Source: Sphingomonas changbaiensis NBRC 104936 | Lineage (GTDB): Bacteria; Pseudomonadota; Alphaproteobacteria; Sphingomonadales; Sphingomonadaceae | Direction: 5' to 3' | NCBI RefSeq assembly: GCF_000974765.1 | Contig: NZ_BBWU01000052.1 | Span: 1-64,000, forward strand | DNA length: 64,000 nt | Shown here: in pieces, positions 1 to 8,029 of the stretch | Layout of the letters: every line of letters starts with the position of its first letter | Numbering within the stretch: the first letter of the stretch is position 1 | Notes under the pieces: model-generated | What the model saw: only the letters and a program-made list of their open reading frames with translations | What the model was told of the DNA's origin: nothing | The model's database searches: none | Program-made: the position numbers and the translations under genes

Positions 1-3
1 GAC

Positions 4-58
4 CCCCTCACCCCGCTCGCGCTGGCGCGCGAGTCGCCCTCTCCCCTCGGGGGAGAGG
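4..58. repeat. Palindromic intergenic repeat, family P1 (copy 1)
   Basis: GC-rich repeat whose right end folds on itself (CTCTCCCC-TC-GGGGGAGAG, about 38-58). The block matches the right half of the copy at 49693-49747, so it is dispersed rather than local. It lies downstream of the cupin gene, where it could act as a transcription end signal. The left window edge cuts whatever precedes it. Confidence 0.6.
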
Positions 59-110
59 GGCTAAGCAGTGCACAACCCTTAGCCGACATGGAGTGAAGCC
101 GTTCGAGCGT

Positions 111-563
111 CTAATAAGGCGATCCATCCTTATGAACGAAGCGGCCGTCCGCGTTCGTGCTCATCATGTCGATATCCGAGCAGGTGGTGACATCCGCCGG
201 GTCGCGCGATCCGATCTCCAGATAGACGGCCGTTTCGCCCAACCTGTTGACCAGGTGGTGGCCATTGCCGCTGTTGCCGGGAAACGCAGCGCATTCCCCC
301 GCGCGCAACAGTGTCTCGCCGCCGTCCTCGACCAGGGTCAGCTCGCCTTCCAGCACGACGACGAACTCGTCCTCGTGCGAATGCCAGTGCCGCTGGCTCG
401 ACCAGCCGCCCGGCGGCAGCCGCATCAGATTCACCCCGAAGGCGCTCAAGCCCCCCGCATTGCCGAGCCGCTGACGAATGCGATCGGAGCAAGGCCGGTC
501 GAACGGCGCCGGATAGCCGGAGCCCAGTTGCTTCGGGACCGCGTCGATGTCGATCTTCGGCAT
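111..563 (-). CDS. Cupin-domain protein
   Basis: Small single-domain cupin of 150 residues. The first cupin motif is complete: G53, H59, H61, E66 and G73 have the G(X)5HXH(X)4E(X)6G spacing that binds a divalent metal. The second motif (about 89-106, ending NGHHLVN) is recognisable but carries a short insertion between PGN and GHH. No signal peptide or DNA-binding domain is present, so it is probably a cytosolic metal-dependent enzyme or a small-molecule binding protein; the substrate cannot be read from sequence. It is the last gene of the leftward run that starts at proA, 36 bases beyond the secreted-protein gene. No clear ribosome-binding site precedes the ATG. Confidence 0.8.
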   Translation of the reverse strand: MPKIDIDAVPKQLGSGYPAPFDRPCSDRIRQRLGNAGGLSAFGVNLMRLPPGGWSSQRHWHSHEDEFVVVLEGELTLVEDGGETLLRAGECAAFPGNSGNGHHLVNRLGETAVYLEIGSRDPADVTTCSDIDMMSTNADGRFVHKDGSPY

Positions 564-599
564 GGGCCCGTGCCGGTCAGGGCCTTGGCCGCGCGAGGC

Positions 600-983
600 T
601 CACTGCCCGTCCGGCAATTCGCCGTTCGCACGGGCGCGGCGTTCCTCGCGGGCCTGGCGAAGCATCTGCTGGTAGCAGCCGGTCCAGCCCCCAGCGCCCG
701 AGGGGGTGCAGCTGTTGATCCCCGACGCGCCAACATATTCCATGCTGCGCGCGCGCGCCGCCCAGCTCTGGCTTTCGGGGCTCGGCTTGATCCGGCGCAG
801 CTCTTGCGGGATGCGGTAACGCTCGCCTTCCGAACGGCGGACGCAGATCGTGTCGCGCGGGCAGCTGTCGTTGCCGAAGATGACCAGCACCTGTTCGTTG
901 GAATTGCGCTGGGCCTGCGCGGGCGCGGCCGGCAGCAGCAGCGGAGCGCCGAGCGCGATGGCGGCCAGAGTCTTCTTCAACAT
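600..983 (-). CDS. Small secreted protein of unknown function
   Basis: I do not recognise the family. The protein has about 127 residues with a typical Sec signal peptide (MLKKTLAAIALGAPLLLPAA, cleavage near AQA), then a charged mature part with four cysteines (near DSCPRDTIC, and in the NSCTPS and GCYQQ stretches) that could form two disulfides in the periplasm. A longer GTG start at 992 is possible, but GAGGAG lies 8 bases before the ATG at 983 and only one base before the GTG, so I use 983. That Shine-Dalgarno sequence overlaps the coq7 stop codon (TGAGGAG), so translation is probably coupled. It sits two genes from dsbB, which fits a disulfide-bonded product. Confidence 0.75.
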   Translation of the reverse strand: MLKKTLAAIALGAPLLLPAAPAQAQRNSNEQVLVIFGNDSCPRDTICVRRSEGERYRIPQELRRIKPSPESQSWAARARSMEYVGASGINSCTPSGAGGWTGCYQQMLRQAREERRARANGELPDGQ

Positions 984-995
984 CGCAGACACTCC

Positions 996-1523
996 TCAGA
1001 TACGCTTGGACAGAGCGATGGCGGCGCGACAGCCGAGCCGGATCGCGTGGAACATGAGCGGGTAAGCGGGCGCCCGCTCGGCGCCGGCGGCGAGCGCGTG
1101 ATCGCGGTGCGCGACCTCGTCCGCCCGGAATTCGCGGATTCGATCCGACAGCTCGGGATCGGTGTCGCCGAGCGCTTCGAGCTGCTGGCCGTAATGGCGG
1201 TCGATCTCGGTCTCGATCGCGGCCGTGCAGGCCATCGCCGCCTCGGGGCCGATCGCGGCCGTGACGGCGCCGAGCGCGAAACCGGCAACATTCCACACCG
1301 GCTGCAGCGCGGTCGGGCGGACGCCCCGCTCGAGGATCATCGCATCGAAGCGCTTGCGATGCGCTTCCTCCTGCGCGGCCATGCCGGCAATGACGCGGGC
1401 CGCGGGCGCGCGGTCGCCGAGCACGGCAAGCTGTCCGGCATAGATGCGGGTCGCGCCATATTCGCCGGCCTGATCGACGCGCAGCATCGACGCGGCATCG
1501 GGTCTCTTGTCGCCAGGCTTCAT
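996..1523 (-). CDS. coq7: Demethoxyubiquinone hydroxylase (Coq7 family)
   Basis: Di-iron monooxygenase of ubiquinone biosynthesis that hydroxylates the demethoxyquinone ring (the UbiF/Coq7 step) at the inner membrane. The 175 residues carry the carboxylate-bridged di-iron ligands: E in RVDQAGEYGA near residue 21, EEAH in AAQEEAHRKRF near 52, E in the IETEIDRHY helix, and EVAH near 140. The mid-protein hydrophobic helices fit a peripheral membrane attachment. Length is that of bacterial Coq7, without the longer N-terminal part of mitochondrial forms. The start overlaps the dsbB stop as ATGA, so the two are translationally coupled. Confidence 0.93.
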   Translation of the reverse strand: MKPGDKRPDAASMLRVDQAGEYGATRIYAGQLAVLGDRAPAARVIAGMAAQEEAHRKRFDAMILERGVRPTALQPVWNVAGFALGAVTAAIGPEAAMACTAAIETEIDRHYGQQLEALGDTDPELSDRIREFRADEVAHRDHALAAGAERAPAYPLMFHAIRLGCRAAIALSKRI

Positions 1524-2005
1524 GCGCGCCTCCTGTTACCCGCCAACAACGCCCAGATGGCGATCGCGGCTGCAAAGGAGAAGATCGCGTTGAAGCCGGC
1601 CAGCGACACCCCGCCGAGCGTCCATTGCGGCTGGTCGCATCGGATCAGCGGCGCGTTCATGATCGCCTTCAGCAGATCCTGAGCGTTGGCGGCGGACGGC
1701 CCGCGCGAGCATTTCGTGACGCCTTCCCACCAGCGATATTCGACGCCGGCATGAAACACGCCGATCGCGCCGGAAATCGCGATCGCGACCGCAGCAAGGA
1801 AAACGAGGGCACGCGACCAGCGCGGCTGTCCCGAAAGGCCATAGGCGAGCAGCGCGAACACGATCGCCGCCTCGTGCGGCCAGCGCTGCCAATAACACAT
1901 CTCGCACGGATAAAGCCCGCCGATATGCTGCGACGCGAGCGCACCGCCCAGCAGGGCTGCCGGCGCGAGCAGGGCGAGGAGGCGGGCTTTGGCGAGGGTG
2001 GTCAT
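1520..2005 (-). CDS. dsbB: Disulfide bond formation protein, DsbB family
   Basis: Inner-membrane quinone reductase that reoxidises periplasmic DsbA. The 161 residues give four membrane helices. The first periplasmic cysteine pair is CEMC (about residues 34-37) followed by the family WQR; the second pair is formed by the cysteines in VTKCSRG (about 99) and LIRCDQP (about 122). This is the short alphaproteobacterial DsbB form. It overlaps coq7 by four bases, and both proteins depend on ubiquinone. The upstream gap to ctpA is filled by a palindromic repeat, so this gene may start a separate transcript or depend on read-through from ctpA. Confidence 0.9.
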   Translation of the reverse strand: MTTLAKARLLALLAPAALLGGALASQHIGGLYPCEMCYWQRWPHEAAIVFALLAYGLSGQPRWSRALVFLAAVAIAISGAIGVFHAGVEYRWWEGVTKCSRGPSAANAQDLLKAIMNAPLIRCDQPQWTLGGVSLAGFNAIFSFAAAIAIWALLAGNRRRA

Positions 2006-2024
2006 TCAGTTTGCGCCCTAAACT

Positions 2025-2117
2025 CGGTTTGGCCTGAGCCTGTCGAAGGCCTCCCTTCTCCTTCCTTCATTTCGGAAAAAGAACAAGGGAGGGCTTCGAC
2101 TAGCTCAGCCCAAACCG
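2025..2117. repeat. Palindromic repeat, family P2 (copy 1, intergenic)
   Basis: Imperfect inverted repeat with 31-base arms (2025-2055 and 2087-2117) around a 31-base centre. The arms begin CGGTTTGGCCTGAGCCTGTC. Other copies lie at 32231-32316 (intergenic) and 48503-48592 (inside dnaE). Here it fills most of the gap between ctpA and dsbB. Confidence 0.85.
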
Positions 2118-2147
2118 GATTTGGCGGCTAACAGGCTGAACCGGAGC

Positions 2148-3479
2148 TTACTTGCCGCGCGACGCCGTCTGGACCTGCGGCAGCTTGGTCAGGCGCTCCA
2201 GCGTCTTCACTGCATAATCGAGCTGGAAGTCCTTCACGCCCTGCTTCTCGAGCTGTTCCGAGGTGAGGCGGAAGCGCGGGTCTTCCTTCACGTCGTCCTC
2301 GAGGATCGAGTTGTCGACCTTCGCCTGGTTGATCAGGTGGCGGCGCAGGTCCGCCTCGCGGAAGCGCGGCCGATCCTTGTAGTCCGGGTCGCTGAGCTGC
2401 GGCACCAGCACGTCCGGTTCGATGCCGCCTTCCTGCACCGACCGGCCCGACGGCGTGTAATAGCGCGCCGTGGTGAGGCGGAGCGCGGTCGTCTGCGACA
2501 AAGGCAGCAGCGTCTGCACCGAGCCTTTGCCGAAGCTGCGCTCACCCATCACGATCGCGCGATGCTGGTCCTGCAGGGCGCCTGCCACGATCTCCGACGC
2601 CGAGGCGGAGCCGGCATCGACGAGCACGATCACCGGCGCGCCGTGCGTGTCGTCGCCGGGCTTCGCGTAATAGCGTTCGATGTCGTTCTTCTCGCGGCCG
2701 CGCTGCGAGACGATCTCGCCGTGATCGAGGAACGCGTCGGAGACCTCGATCGCTTGGTCGAGCAGGCCGCCGGGGTTGGAGCGCAGGTCGACGACATAGC
2801 CGGCAGGCTTATGGCCGAGCGACTTTTCGATGCCCATGATCGCGGCGCGGACGCCGGCGCCGGTGTTCTTCGAGAAGGCGTTGATGTTGATGACGCCGAC
2901 ATCGCCCTTCACTTCCCATTTGACCGGCTTCAGCTCGATCACTTCGCGGGTCAGCGTCAGGTCGAACGGCTTGTCGCGGCCGGGCCGGACGATGGTGATC
3001 TTGAGCGTCGTGCCGGGCTTCCCGCGCATTTCCTCGACCGCCTCGTCCAGCGTGCCGCCATAGAGCAGCTCGCCGTTCAGATGCGTGATATAGTCGCCGG
3101 CCTTGATCCCGGCCCGCGATGCCGGCGTGTCTTCGCTCGCCGCGATCACCTTGACGGCGCCGTCCTCCATCGAAACGGTCAGACCGAGCCCGCCATAATT
3201 GCCGTCCGTCTGCGCCTTCATCGACTGGAAGTCGGTCGCATCGAGGAACGAGCTGTGCGGATCGAGGCTCGCCAGCATGCCGTTGATCGCGCCCTTGATC
3301 AGCGTCTTGTCATCGACCTTGTCGACATATTCGGCGCGCACGCGCTCGAACACGTTCATGAACTGGTCGAGTTCCTTGTACGTGTCGTTGTCGACGGCGG
3401 CGAGGCTGGAGGTTGCCAGCGGCACCAGGGCAAGGGCGCTGGCCAGGGCGGTGGCGCGGAACAGGGGACGGAACATCAA
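2148..3479 (-). CDS. ctpA: C-terminal processing peptidase, S41 family with PDZ domain
   Basis: Periplasmic serine protease. Order of parts: signal peptide (1-28), helical N-terminal part, PDZ domain (about 88-165), then the S41 catalytic core. The Ser/Lys dyad is S293 in AGSASASE and K318 in SFGKGSVQT; their 25-residue spacing matches characterised C-terminal processing proteases. The 443-residue length is normal. It follows the EnvC-like gene by 58 bases in the same direction, a pairing common in proteobacteria that links this protease to turnover of peptidoglycan hydrolases and their regulators. The second codon is also ATG, so the start may be three bases later. Confidence 0.95.
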   Translation of the reverse strand: MMFRPLFRATALASALALVPLATSSLAAVDNDTYKELDQFMNVFERVRAEYVDKVDDKTLIKGAINGMLASLDPHSSFLDATDFQSMKAQTDGNYGGLGLTVSMEDGAVKVIAASEDTPASRAGIKAGDYITHLNGELLYGGTLDEAVEEMRGKPGTTLKITIVRPGRDKPFDLTLTREVIELKPVKWEVKGDVGVININAFSKNTGAGVRAAIMGIEKSLGHKPAGYVVDLRSNPGGLLDQAIEVSDAFLDHGEIVSQRGREKNDIERYYAKPGDDTHGAPVIVLVDAGSASASEIVAGALQDQHRAIVMGERSFGKGSVQTLLPLSQTTALRLTTARYYTPSGRSVQEGGIEPDVLVPQLSDPDYKDRPRFREADLRRHLINQAKVDNSILEDDVKEDPRFRLTSEQLEKQGVKDFQLDYAVKTLERLTKLPQVQTASRGK

Positions 3480-3537
3480 ACACTTCCTGCCGGAGTTATC
3501 GAATCGAGAATATAGGCTTTTCGACGGGTGTTAAAGG

Positions 3538-4701
3538 TTAACCGACGAGAGTCGTCGGATTAACCGGCTTGCCGTCCTGCCGGAGCTCGACGGTGATGCC
3601 GTTCCGTCCGGCGCGGCCGAGCGGGCTGCCTTCCGCGACGGTGTCGCCGATCCGGGCGATATTGGAGGCAAGGCCGGTCACGATGCTCATATAGCCGTCG
3701 CCGTGATCGATGATCGCGATGCCGCCATAGCCTCGGTAGAGGCCGGCGAAGGTCACGCGGCCGGCAGCAGGCGCGACGACGATCGCGCCTGGCTTTGCGG
3801 CGATCGACACGCCGCTCGCGCGCATCCCGGACGGCAACGCCTCGCCGAAGCCGCGGACGACCGAGCCCAGCACCGGCAGCCGATAGGACAGGCGCTGCGG
3901 CACGGCAGACCCGGCGGCGACCGGCAACGCGTCCGTTAGCTGCGCAGGACGCGGCAGCGGGCCAGGCAGGCTCGCGAGCCGATCGCGCAGCGTGCCCTCC
4001 GTCCCGAGCCGCCTGACCAGATCCTCAAGGTCGCGCGCGCTTTCGCCGAGCGCCAGCGCGCGTTCCGCCTCCAGCCGGGCGCTGCCGGCCAGCACGGCCG
4101 AGCGGCGGCGCTGTTCGACTTCCAGCCTGGCGAGGCGCTGCTGTTCGAGGCGGCCCTGGCGCTGCCCCTCGCGCAGAGCCGAAAGGGCAAGCGCGGCCTG
4201 CCGGTGCAGCGCCGCCGATCGGGCGACTTCGGCCCGCAAGCCCGCCGTCTGCGCCGCGATGCGGGGCGTCACCGTTCCTAAAACGGCGCGGACATGGACG
4301 AGATCGTTGAGGCTTCCGGGTTGCAGCAGCGTCGCGGCCGCAGGCCGACGCGCCATCGTCTCCAGTGCGGCGATCAGGCGCACGATCGGCTGTTCCTGGG
4401 CAGCCAGCCGTCGCTCCTGCCGGCGCTGAAGCCCGCGCACGATCGCGAGACGAGCCTCGGCCGCCTCGATATCCGCCTCCGATGCCTGAATTCGCGCGGC
4501 GACCGCGGCCTGCGCGGCCCGCGCCCGATCGGCCTGATCGAGCGCGGCGCCGGCCTGCGCCTCCAGCCGGGCCGATCGCGCACGCGCGCCATTCGCCTGG
4601 GCCTGGGCAGCAGCCAGCCGGGCGCGCGGGTCCGGCGTATTCTGGGCAGCCAGTGCAGTCGCGGCCACCAGCGTACCGAGCGCGAACCAGAGCTTCATCA
4701 T
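3538..4701 (-). CDS. envC: EnvC-like murein hydrolase activator with degenerate LytM domain
   Basis: Periplasmic activator of cell-division amidases. A signal peptide (1-19) is followed by a long Ala/Arg/Gln/Glu-rich coiled coil (about 25-240) and a C-terminal LytM/M23 fold (about 270-385). The zinc ligands of active M23 enzymes are missing: the HxxxD position reads RASGVSIA and the final HxH position reads ITVELR. It should therefore activate a hydrolase rather than cut peptidoglycan. A plausible client is the amidase encoded at 14009-14878. It overlaps rlmH by four bases (ATGA) and precedes ctpA. Confidence 0.88.
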   Translation of the reverse strand: MMKLWFALGTLVAATALAAQNTPDPRARLAAAQAQANGARARSARLEAQAGAALDQADRARAAQAAVAARIQASEADIEAAEARLAIVRGLQRRQERRLAAQEQPIVRLIAALETMARRPAAATLLQPGSLNDLVHVRAVLGTVTPRIAAQTAGLRAEVARSAALHRQAALALSALREGQRQGRLEQQRLARLEVEQRRRSAVLAGSARLEAERALALGESARDLEDLVRRLGTEGTLRDRLASLPGPLPRPAQLTDALPVAAGSAVPQRLSYRLPVLGSVVRGFGEALPSGMRASGVSIAAKPGAIVVAPAAGRVTFAGLYRGYGGIAIIDHGDGYMSIVTGLASNIARIGDTVAEGSPLGRAGRNGITVELRQDGKPVNPTTLVG

Positions 4702-5120
4702 CCCTCCCGGTGATAGGGATGATTGGCAAGGATCGACGTCGCGCGAAAGAGCTGTTCCATCAGCATCGCGCGGGCCAGCAGGTGCGGCCAGGTCGCAGAG
4801 CCGAACGCGAGCAGCAGGTCTGCGGACTGGCGTTCGCCTTCACCGTGACCGTCCGCGGCGCCGATGAGAAAGCGGCATTCGCGCTTTCCTGCATCGCGCC
4901 ATTTTTCGAGCCGCCTCGCAAACTCAACGGACGTCAGCTGCTCGCCGCGTTCGTCCAGCGCGACCGTCACGCCGTTCGGATCGCGTGGAGGCACGCGCCC
5001 GCCTTCGTCCGGCAATTCGGTCAGTTTCAGCGGCCAGGTTATGCGCTTTTCATAGCGCGCGACCAACTCGGCCTCGGGCCCGCGTCCGATCCGGCCGCGC
5101 GCGACAATGTGGAGCAGCAA
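4698..5120 (-). CDS. rlmH: 23S rRNA pseudouridine-1915 N3-methyltransferase
   Basis: SPOUT-class methyltransferase that modifies pseudouridine 1915 in helix 69 of 23S rRNA on assembled 70S ribosomes. The 140 residues are the usual length. The knotted SAM site is visible in FLIGAADGHG and the LLLAFGSATWPHLLARAML segment, and the conserved C-terminal ILANHPYHR is present. It lies three bases after rsfS, the classic neighbour in most proteobacteria, and is coupled to envC by overlap. Confidence 0.96.
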   Translation of the reverse strand: MLLHIVARGRIGRGPEAELVARYEKRITWPLKLTELPDEGGRVPPRDPNGVTVALDERGEQLTSVEFARRLEKWRDAGKRECRFLIGAADGHGEGERQSADLLLAFGSATWPHLLARAMLMEQLFRATSILANHPYHREG

Positions 5121-5123
5121 GAC

Positions 5124-5519
5124 CTATGCGTGCGCGGGGTTGGGCGGCTGCGGAGCTTCGCCGAACGCCCACATCCGCTCCAGATTGTAGAAGCTGCGCA
5201 CTTCCGGGCGGAACAGGTGGACGATCACGTCGCCGGCATCGATCAGCACCCAATCGGCCGCGGGAAGGCCTTCGACGCGGGCGCCGCGGCCAAGCTCGCC
5301 CTTCATCCGCTCGACGAGCTTTTGCGCCATCGAGGCGACCTGGCGGGTCGAGCGGCCGGATGCGATCACCATGTGATCGGCAATGCTGCTCTTGCCCTCC
5401 AGGGGAATCGAGACGGTCTCGATCGCCTGATCGTCCTCCAGCGAGGACAGGACGAGGTTGTGCAGCGCCGAGACCGGATCGGCCTCGGGCGTACGGGAAG
5501 CGAGTGACTGTGCGGCCAA
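5124..5519 (-). CDS. rsfS: Ribosomal silencing factor RsfS
   Basis: Binds ribosomal protein L14 and blocks joining of the subunits when nutrients are low. The family core is present: DDQAIETVSIPLEGKSSIAD, HMVIASGRSTRQV, and the C-terminal WVLIDAGDVIVHLF with FYNLERMW. The 131-residue length is normal for alphaproteobacteria. It lies nine bases downstream of nadD and three upstream of rlmH, the conserved nadD-rsfS-rlmH order. Confidence 0.96.
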   Translation of the reverse strand: MAAQSLASRTPEADPVSALHNLVLSSLEDDQAIETVSIPLEGKSSIADHMVIASGRSTRQVASMAQKLVERMKGELGRGARVEGLPAADWVLIDAGDVIVHLFRPEVRSFYNLERMWAFGEAPQPPNPAHA

Positions 5520-5528
5520 GTGGGTTCC

Positions 5529-6152
5529 TCAGCTAGAGTGCGTTCGTCGTGAAAGATCAACGCGTGAGAGCGCGCGGCGGTGCCAATGAGGGTCGGCCTG
5601 GCGGATGCGGGTCGCCGAACGAGGATCGGGGACAAAGCGCAACAGCACGAGCGCCGGCGGTCTCCAGTTCGTCCAGTTCCTCAGATCGGCCACGGGCCGG
5701 ACGAAGCGCCGCAACCAGCCCATCGCGGGTGCCGCGTGGGCAGCCCGGTTATACCCCGGCCGCGCAATCACCGCAATCGGAACCCGCCGGGCGATCTCTC
5801 GCCACGCGCGCCAGTGATGAAATTGCAACAGATTGTCCGCGCCCATCAGCCAGATGAATTTGTGGCTGGGGTAGCGGCTTTTCAAGGCTGCGAGCGTGTC
5901 GACCGTGTAACGCGTGTCAAGCTCCGTCTCGATCGCGGTCGGGCGGATGCGCGTGCCGCGCGCCTGGGTGCGCGCCGAGGCAAGCCGCACCTCGAGCGGC
6001 GCCATGCTCTCCGGGTCCTTCAGCGGATTGCCGGGCGAGACCAGCCACCACAGCTCGTCCAGCTCCAGCGCGCGGATCGCGAACAGCGAAATCGCCCGAT
6101 GCCCGCCATGCGCCGGATTGAAGCTGCCGCCGAGAAGGCCGATGCGAGTCAC
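5529..6152 (-). CDS. nadD: Nicotinate-nucleotide adenylyltransferase
   Basis: Adenylates nicotinate mononucleotide in NAD synthesis. The nucleotidyltransferase signature GGSFNPAHGGHR begins six residues after the start, and the C-terminal RSATRIR replaces the usual ISSTxIR. An open frame runs upstream to 6257, but the signature must lie near the N-terminus, which points to the GTG at 6150-6152 and 207 residues. That GTG overlaps the stop of the ParE-like toxin (GTGA), so NadD translation appears to be coupled to toxin translation. The gene is essential in most bacteria, which makes this coupling unusual. Confidence 0.93.
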   Translation of the reverse strand: MTRIGLLGGSFNPAHGGHRAISLFAIRALELDELWWLVSPGNPLKDPESMAPLEVRLASARTQARGTRIRPTAIETELDTRYTVDTLAALKSRYPSHKFIWLMGADNLLQFHHWRAWREIARRVPIAVIARPGYNRAAHAAPAMGWLRRFVRPVADLRNWTNWRPPALVLLRFVPDPRSATRIRQADPHWHRRALSRVDLSRRTHSS

Positions 6153-6433
6153 AAAGGCGATCGCCAGTTTCGGCTCTGATGAACCACGCGCAAGATGCGC
6201 AGTTCGGTGCGCGTCACCCTGTAGATGATCAGGAAGGGTGTTCGGCCCAGCCTCCATTTACGGCGCGGCGACCCCTCGATAGGGGGTCCGCCGCCCGGCG
6301 TTTCCAGTAGAAAATCGGTCGCTTCACGCACGGCATTATAGAAGCCAACGATCAGATCGTCGCGCTCGCGCCAATAGCCCTCTATGTCGGCGATGTCCTG
6401 TTTTGCCGGGTCGGCAAAGACCAGACGCCTCAC
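6149..6433 (-). CDS. ParE/RelE-superfamily toxin
   Basis: Small basic protein of 94 residues with the RelE/ParE fold signature: N-terminal FADPAKQDIADIEGYW helices, then RKWRLGRTPFLIIYRV and the closing LRILRVVHQSRNW. The final R-x-x-H-x-x-R-x-W pattern is closer to ParE (gyrase-poisoning) than to mRNA-cleaving RelE, but the target is an inference. It overlaps the antitoxin stop by four bases, and its own stop overlaps the nadD GTG start, so three genes form one coupled unit. Confidence 0.88.
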   Translation of the reverse strand: MRRLVFADPAKQDIADIEGYWRERDDLIVGFYNAVREATDFLLETPGGGPPIEGSPRRKWRLGRTPFLIIYRVTRTELRILRVVHQSRNWRSPL

Positions 6434-6702
6434 GCAGCTTCCGCGCGCTTCATGCGCGCCTGAGCAGCGGCGATGCGCTCATCGAACCACGCATCCATCT
6501 CTTCTTTCGTATAGGAACGGCCTTCGTCGATAGCGCGCTCGCCCTCTTCGACGAAATCCAGGAAGGATGTTTGTTCTTCAATATAGCTCTTGATTGCCGC
6601 CGCCAGTATCCACGAGCGCGACCGGTCCATCCGGGAGGCCAGCGCATCCAGCGTCTTTGCCAATTCCTCGGAAACACGCGCGGTGATGACGGCCGTACTC
6701 AT
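6430..6702 (-). CDS. Ribbon-helix-helix antitoxin (CopG/ParD-like)
   Basis: Antitoxin partner of the ParE-like toxin. The N-terminal TAVITARVSEELAKTLDALA is a ribbon-helix-helix DNA-binding motif, followed by SRSWILAAAIKSYIEEQ. The acidic C-terminal half (about 45-90) would wrap the toxin. A TTG start at 6711 is possible, but the ATG at 6702 lies directly before the conserved strand. It begins 31 bases after proA ends, with a palindrome in the gap that could be its operator. Confidence 0.88.
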   Translation of the reverse strand: MSTAVITARVSEELAKTLDALASRMDRSRSWILAAAIKSYIEEQTSFLDFVEEGERAIDEGRSYTKEEMDAWFDERIAAAQARMKRAEAA

Positions 6703-6718
6703 TCCCGTCAATTAGCAG

Positions 6719-6728
6719 TTGTATACAT
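6719..6728 (-). promoter_or_regulatory. Candidate promoter/operator of the toxin-antitoxin pair
   Basis: The 31-base gap between proA and the antitoxin contains the perfect palindrome TGTATACA (6720-6727). Its TATACA could serve as a -10 element on the minus strand, so a bound ribbon-helix-helix dimer would block transcription. This is the usual autoregulation pattern of such pairs, but no second half-site is evident. Confidence 0.4.
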
Positions 6729-6733
6729 CTGAT

Positions 6734-7981
6734 TCAACCGCGCACCTGCCCCGATCCGCGCCCGGCCCATTTGTAGGTGGTGAGCCCTTCCAGCGCGACC
6801 GGGCCGCGGGCGTGGAGGCGGCCGGTGGCGATGCCGATTTCGGCGCCCAGGCCGAATTCGCCGCCGTCCGCGAACTGGGTCGAGGCGTTGTGGAGCACGA
6901 TCGCGCTGTCCACTTCGGCGAGGAAGCGTTCGGCGGCCGCGGCGTCGGCCGTCACGATCGCATCGGTATGGCCGGAGCCGTGCGCGGCAATGTGCGCGAG
7001 CGCGGCGTCGAGGCCGTCGACGATCGCAACGGCGCAGATCGCCTCCAGATATTCGGTGCCCCAATCCTCCGCCGCCGCGGGGCGGATGCGCGGGTCGAGG
7101 GCCTGCGCGCGGCCGTCACCGCGCAGCTCGCAGCCGCGCTCCAGCAGCCCTTCGACGAGCGGGATTGCGGCAGGATAATCCGCATCGATCAGCAGCGTTT
7201 CCATCGCCCCGCAGACGCCGGTGCGGCGAAGCTTCGCGTCGATCACGATCGCTTCCGCCATCGCCGGATCGGCGGCCCGATGCACATAGACGTGGTTATT
7301 GCCGTCGAGATGCGCCAGCACCGGCACGCGCGCATCGGCCTGGACGGCGGCAACCAGCGACTTGCCGCCGCGCGGCACGATCAGGTCGATGCCGCCCGCG
7401 GCGCGGAGCATCGCCGAGACGAGCGCCCGGTCCGGATCGTCGACCAGCTGGATCGCGGCCTCGGGCAATCCCGCAGAGCTGAGGCCCGTCCGCATCGCCT
7501 GGTGCAGCGCCCGGTTGCTCGCCTGCGCCTCGGAGCCGCCGCGGAGGATCACCGCATTGCCTGACCGCAGGCAGAGCGCCCCCGCATCGGCGGTCACGTT
7601 CGGGCGGCTTTCATAGATGATCCCGACCACGCCGATCGGAATGCGGATGCGATCGAGCCTCAAGCCATTCGGCCGCGTCCGCGTATCGATCACGTCGCCA
7701 AGCGGAGTAGGCAGCGCCGCGACCGCCTCCAGCGCCGCGGCAATGTTTTCGACACGCGCGGCGTCGAGGCGCAAGCGGTCCTGCATCGCCGCGCTGAGTT
7801 TGCCTGCGCGGGCAAGATCCTCATCGTTCGCAGCGAGAATGGCAGATGCTCCGCCGCGCACTGCCGATGCAGCCGCCCGAAGCGCTTTAGCCGTTTGCGC
7901 CGGCTCGACGCGCGCGAGCTCGGCCGCAGCCGCGCGCGCCTGTTGCGCCATGTCGGCGATCCGGTTCTCGGCGGACGTCAT
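6734..7981 (-). CDS. proA: Gamma-glutamyl phosphate reductase
   Basis: Second enzyme of proline synthesis; it reduces gamma-glutamyl phosphate with NADPH to glutamate semialdehyde. The 415 residues have the aldehyde dehydrogenase fold, with [20 protein letters not shown] near residue 110, the catalytic Cys in [13 protein letters not shown], and the conserved [12 protein letters not shown] and [18 protein letters not shown] segments. The open frame continues far upstream, but AGGCGG lies seven bases before the ATG at 7981 and the protein aligns from there. It is divergent from the DUF3667 gene, 48 bases apart. proB is not in this window. Confidence 0.96.
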   Translation of the reverse strand: MTSAENRIADMAQQARAAAAELARVEPAQTAKALRAAASAVRGGASAILAANDEDLARAGKLSAAMQDRLRLDAARVENIAAALEAVAALPTPLGDVIDTRTRPNGLRLDRIRIPIGVVGIIYESRPNVTADAGALCLRSGNAVILRGGSEAQASNRALHQAMRTGLSSAGLPEAAIQLVDDPDRALVSAMLRAAGGIDLIVPRGGKSLVAAVQADARVPVLAHLDGNNHVYVHRAADPAMAEAIVIDAKLRRTGVCGAMETLLIDADYPAAIPLVEGLLERGCELRGDGRAQALDPRIRPAAAEDWGTEYLEAICAVAIVDGLDAALAHIAAHGSGHTDAIVTADAAAAERFLAEVDSAIVLHNASTQFADGGEFGLGAEIGIATGRLHARGPVALEGLTTYKWAGRGSGQVRG

Positions 7982-8029
7982 CGACCAGCCGCCTAGCATG
8001 GCCTGCGTGAATTCTGCTACGCTCGCGCA

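Noticed and set aside
93-1682. 529-residue open frame on the plus strand
   Set aside because: Shadow of the cupin, secreted protein, coq7 and dsbB genes on the minus strand.
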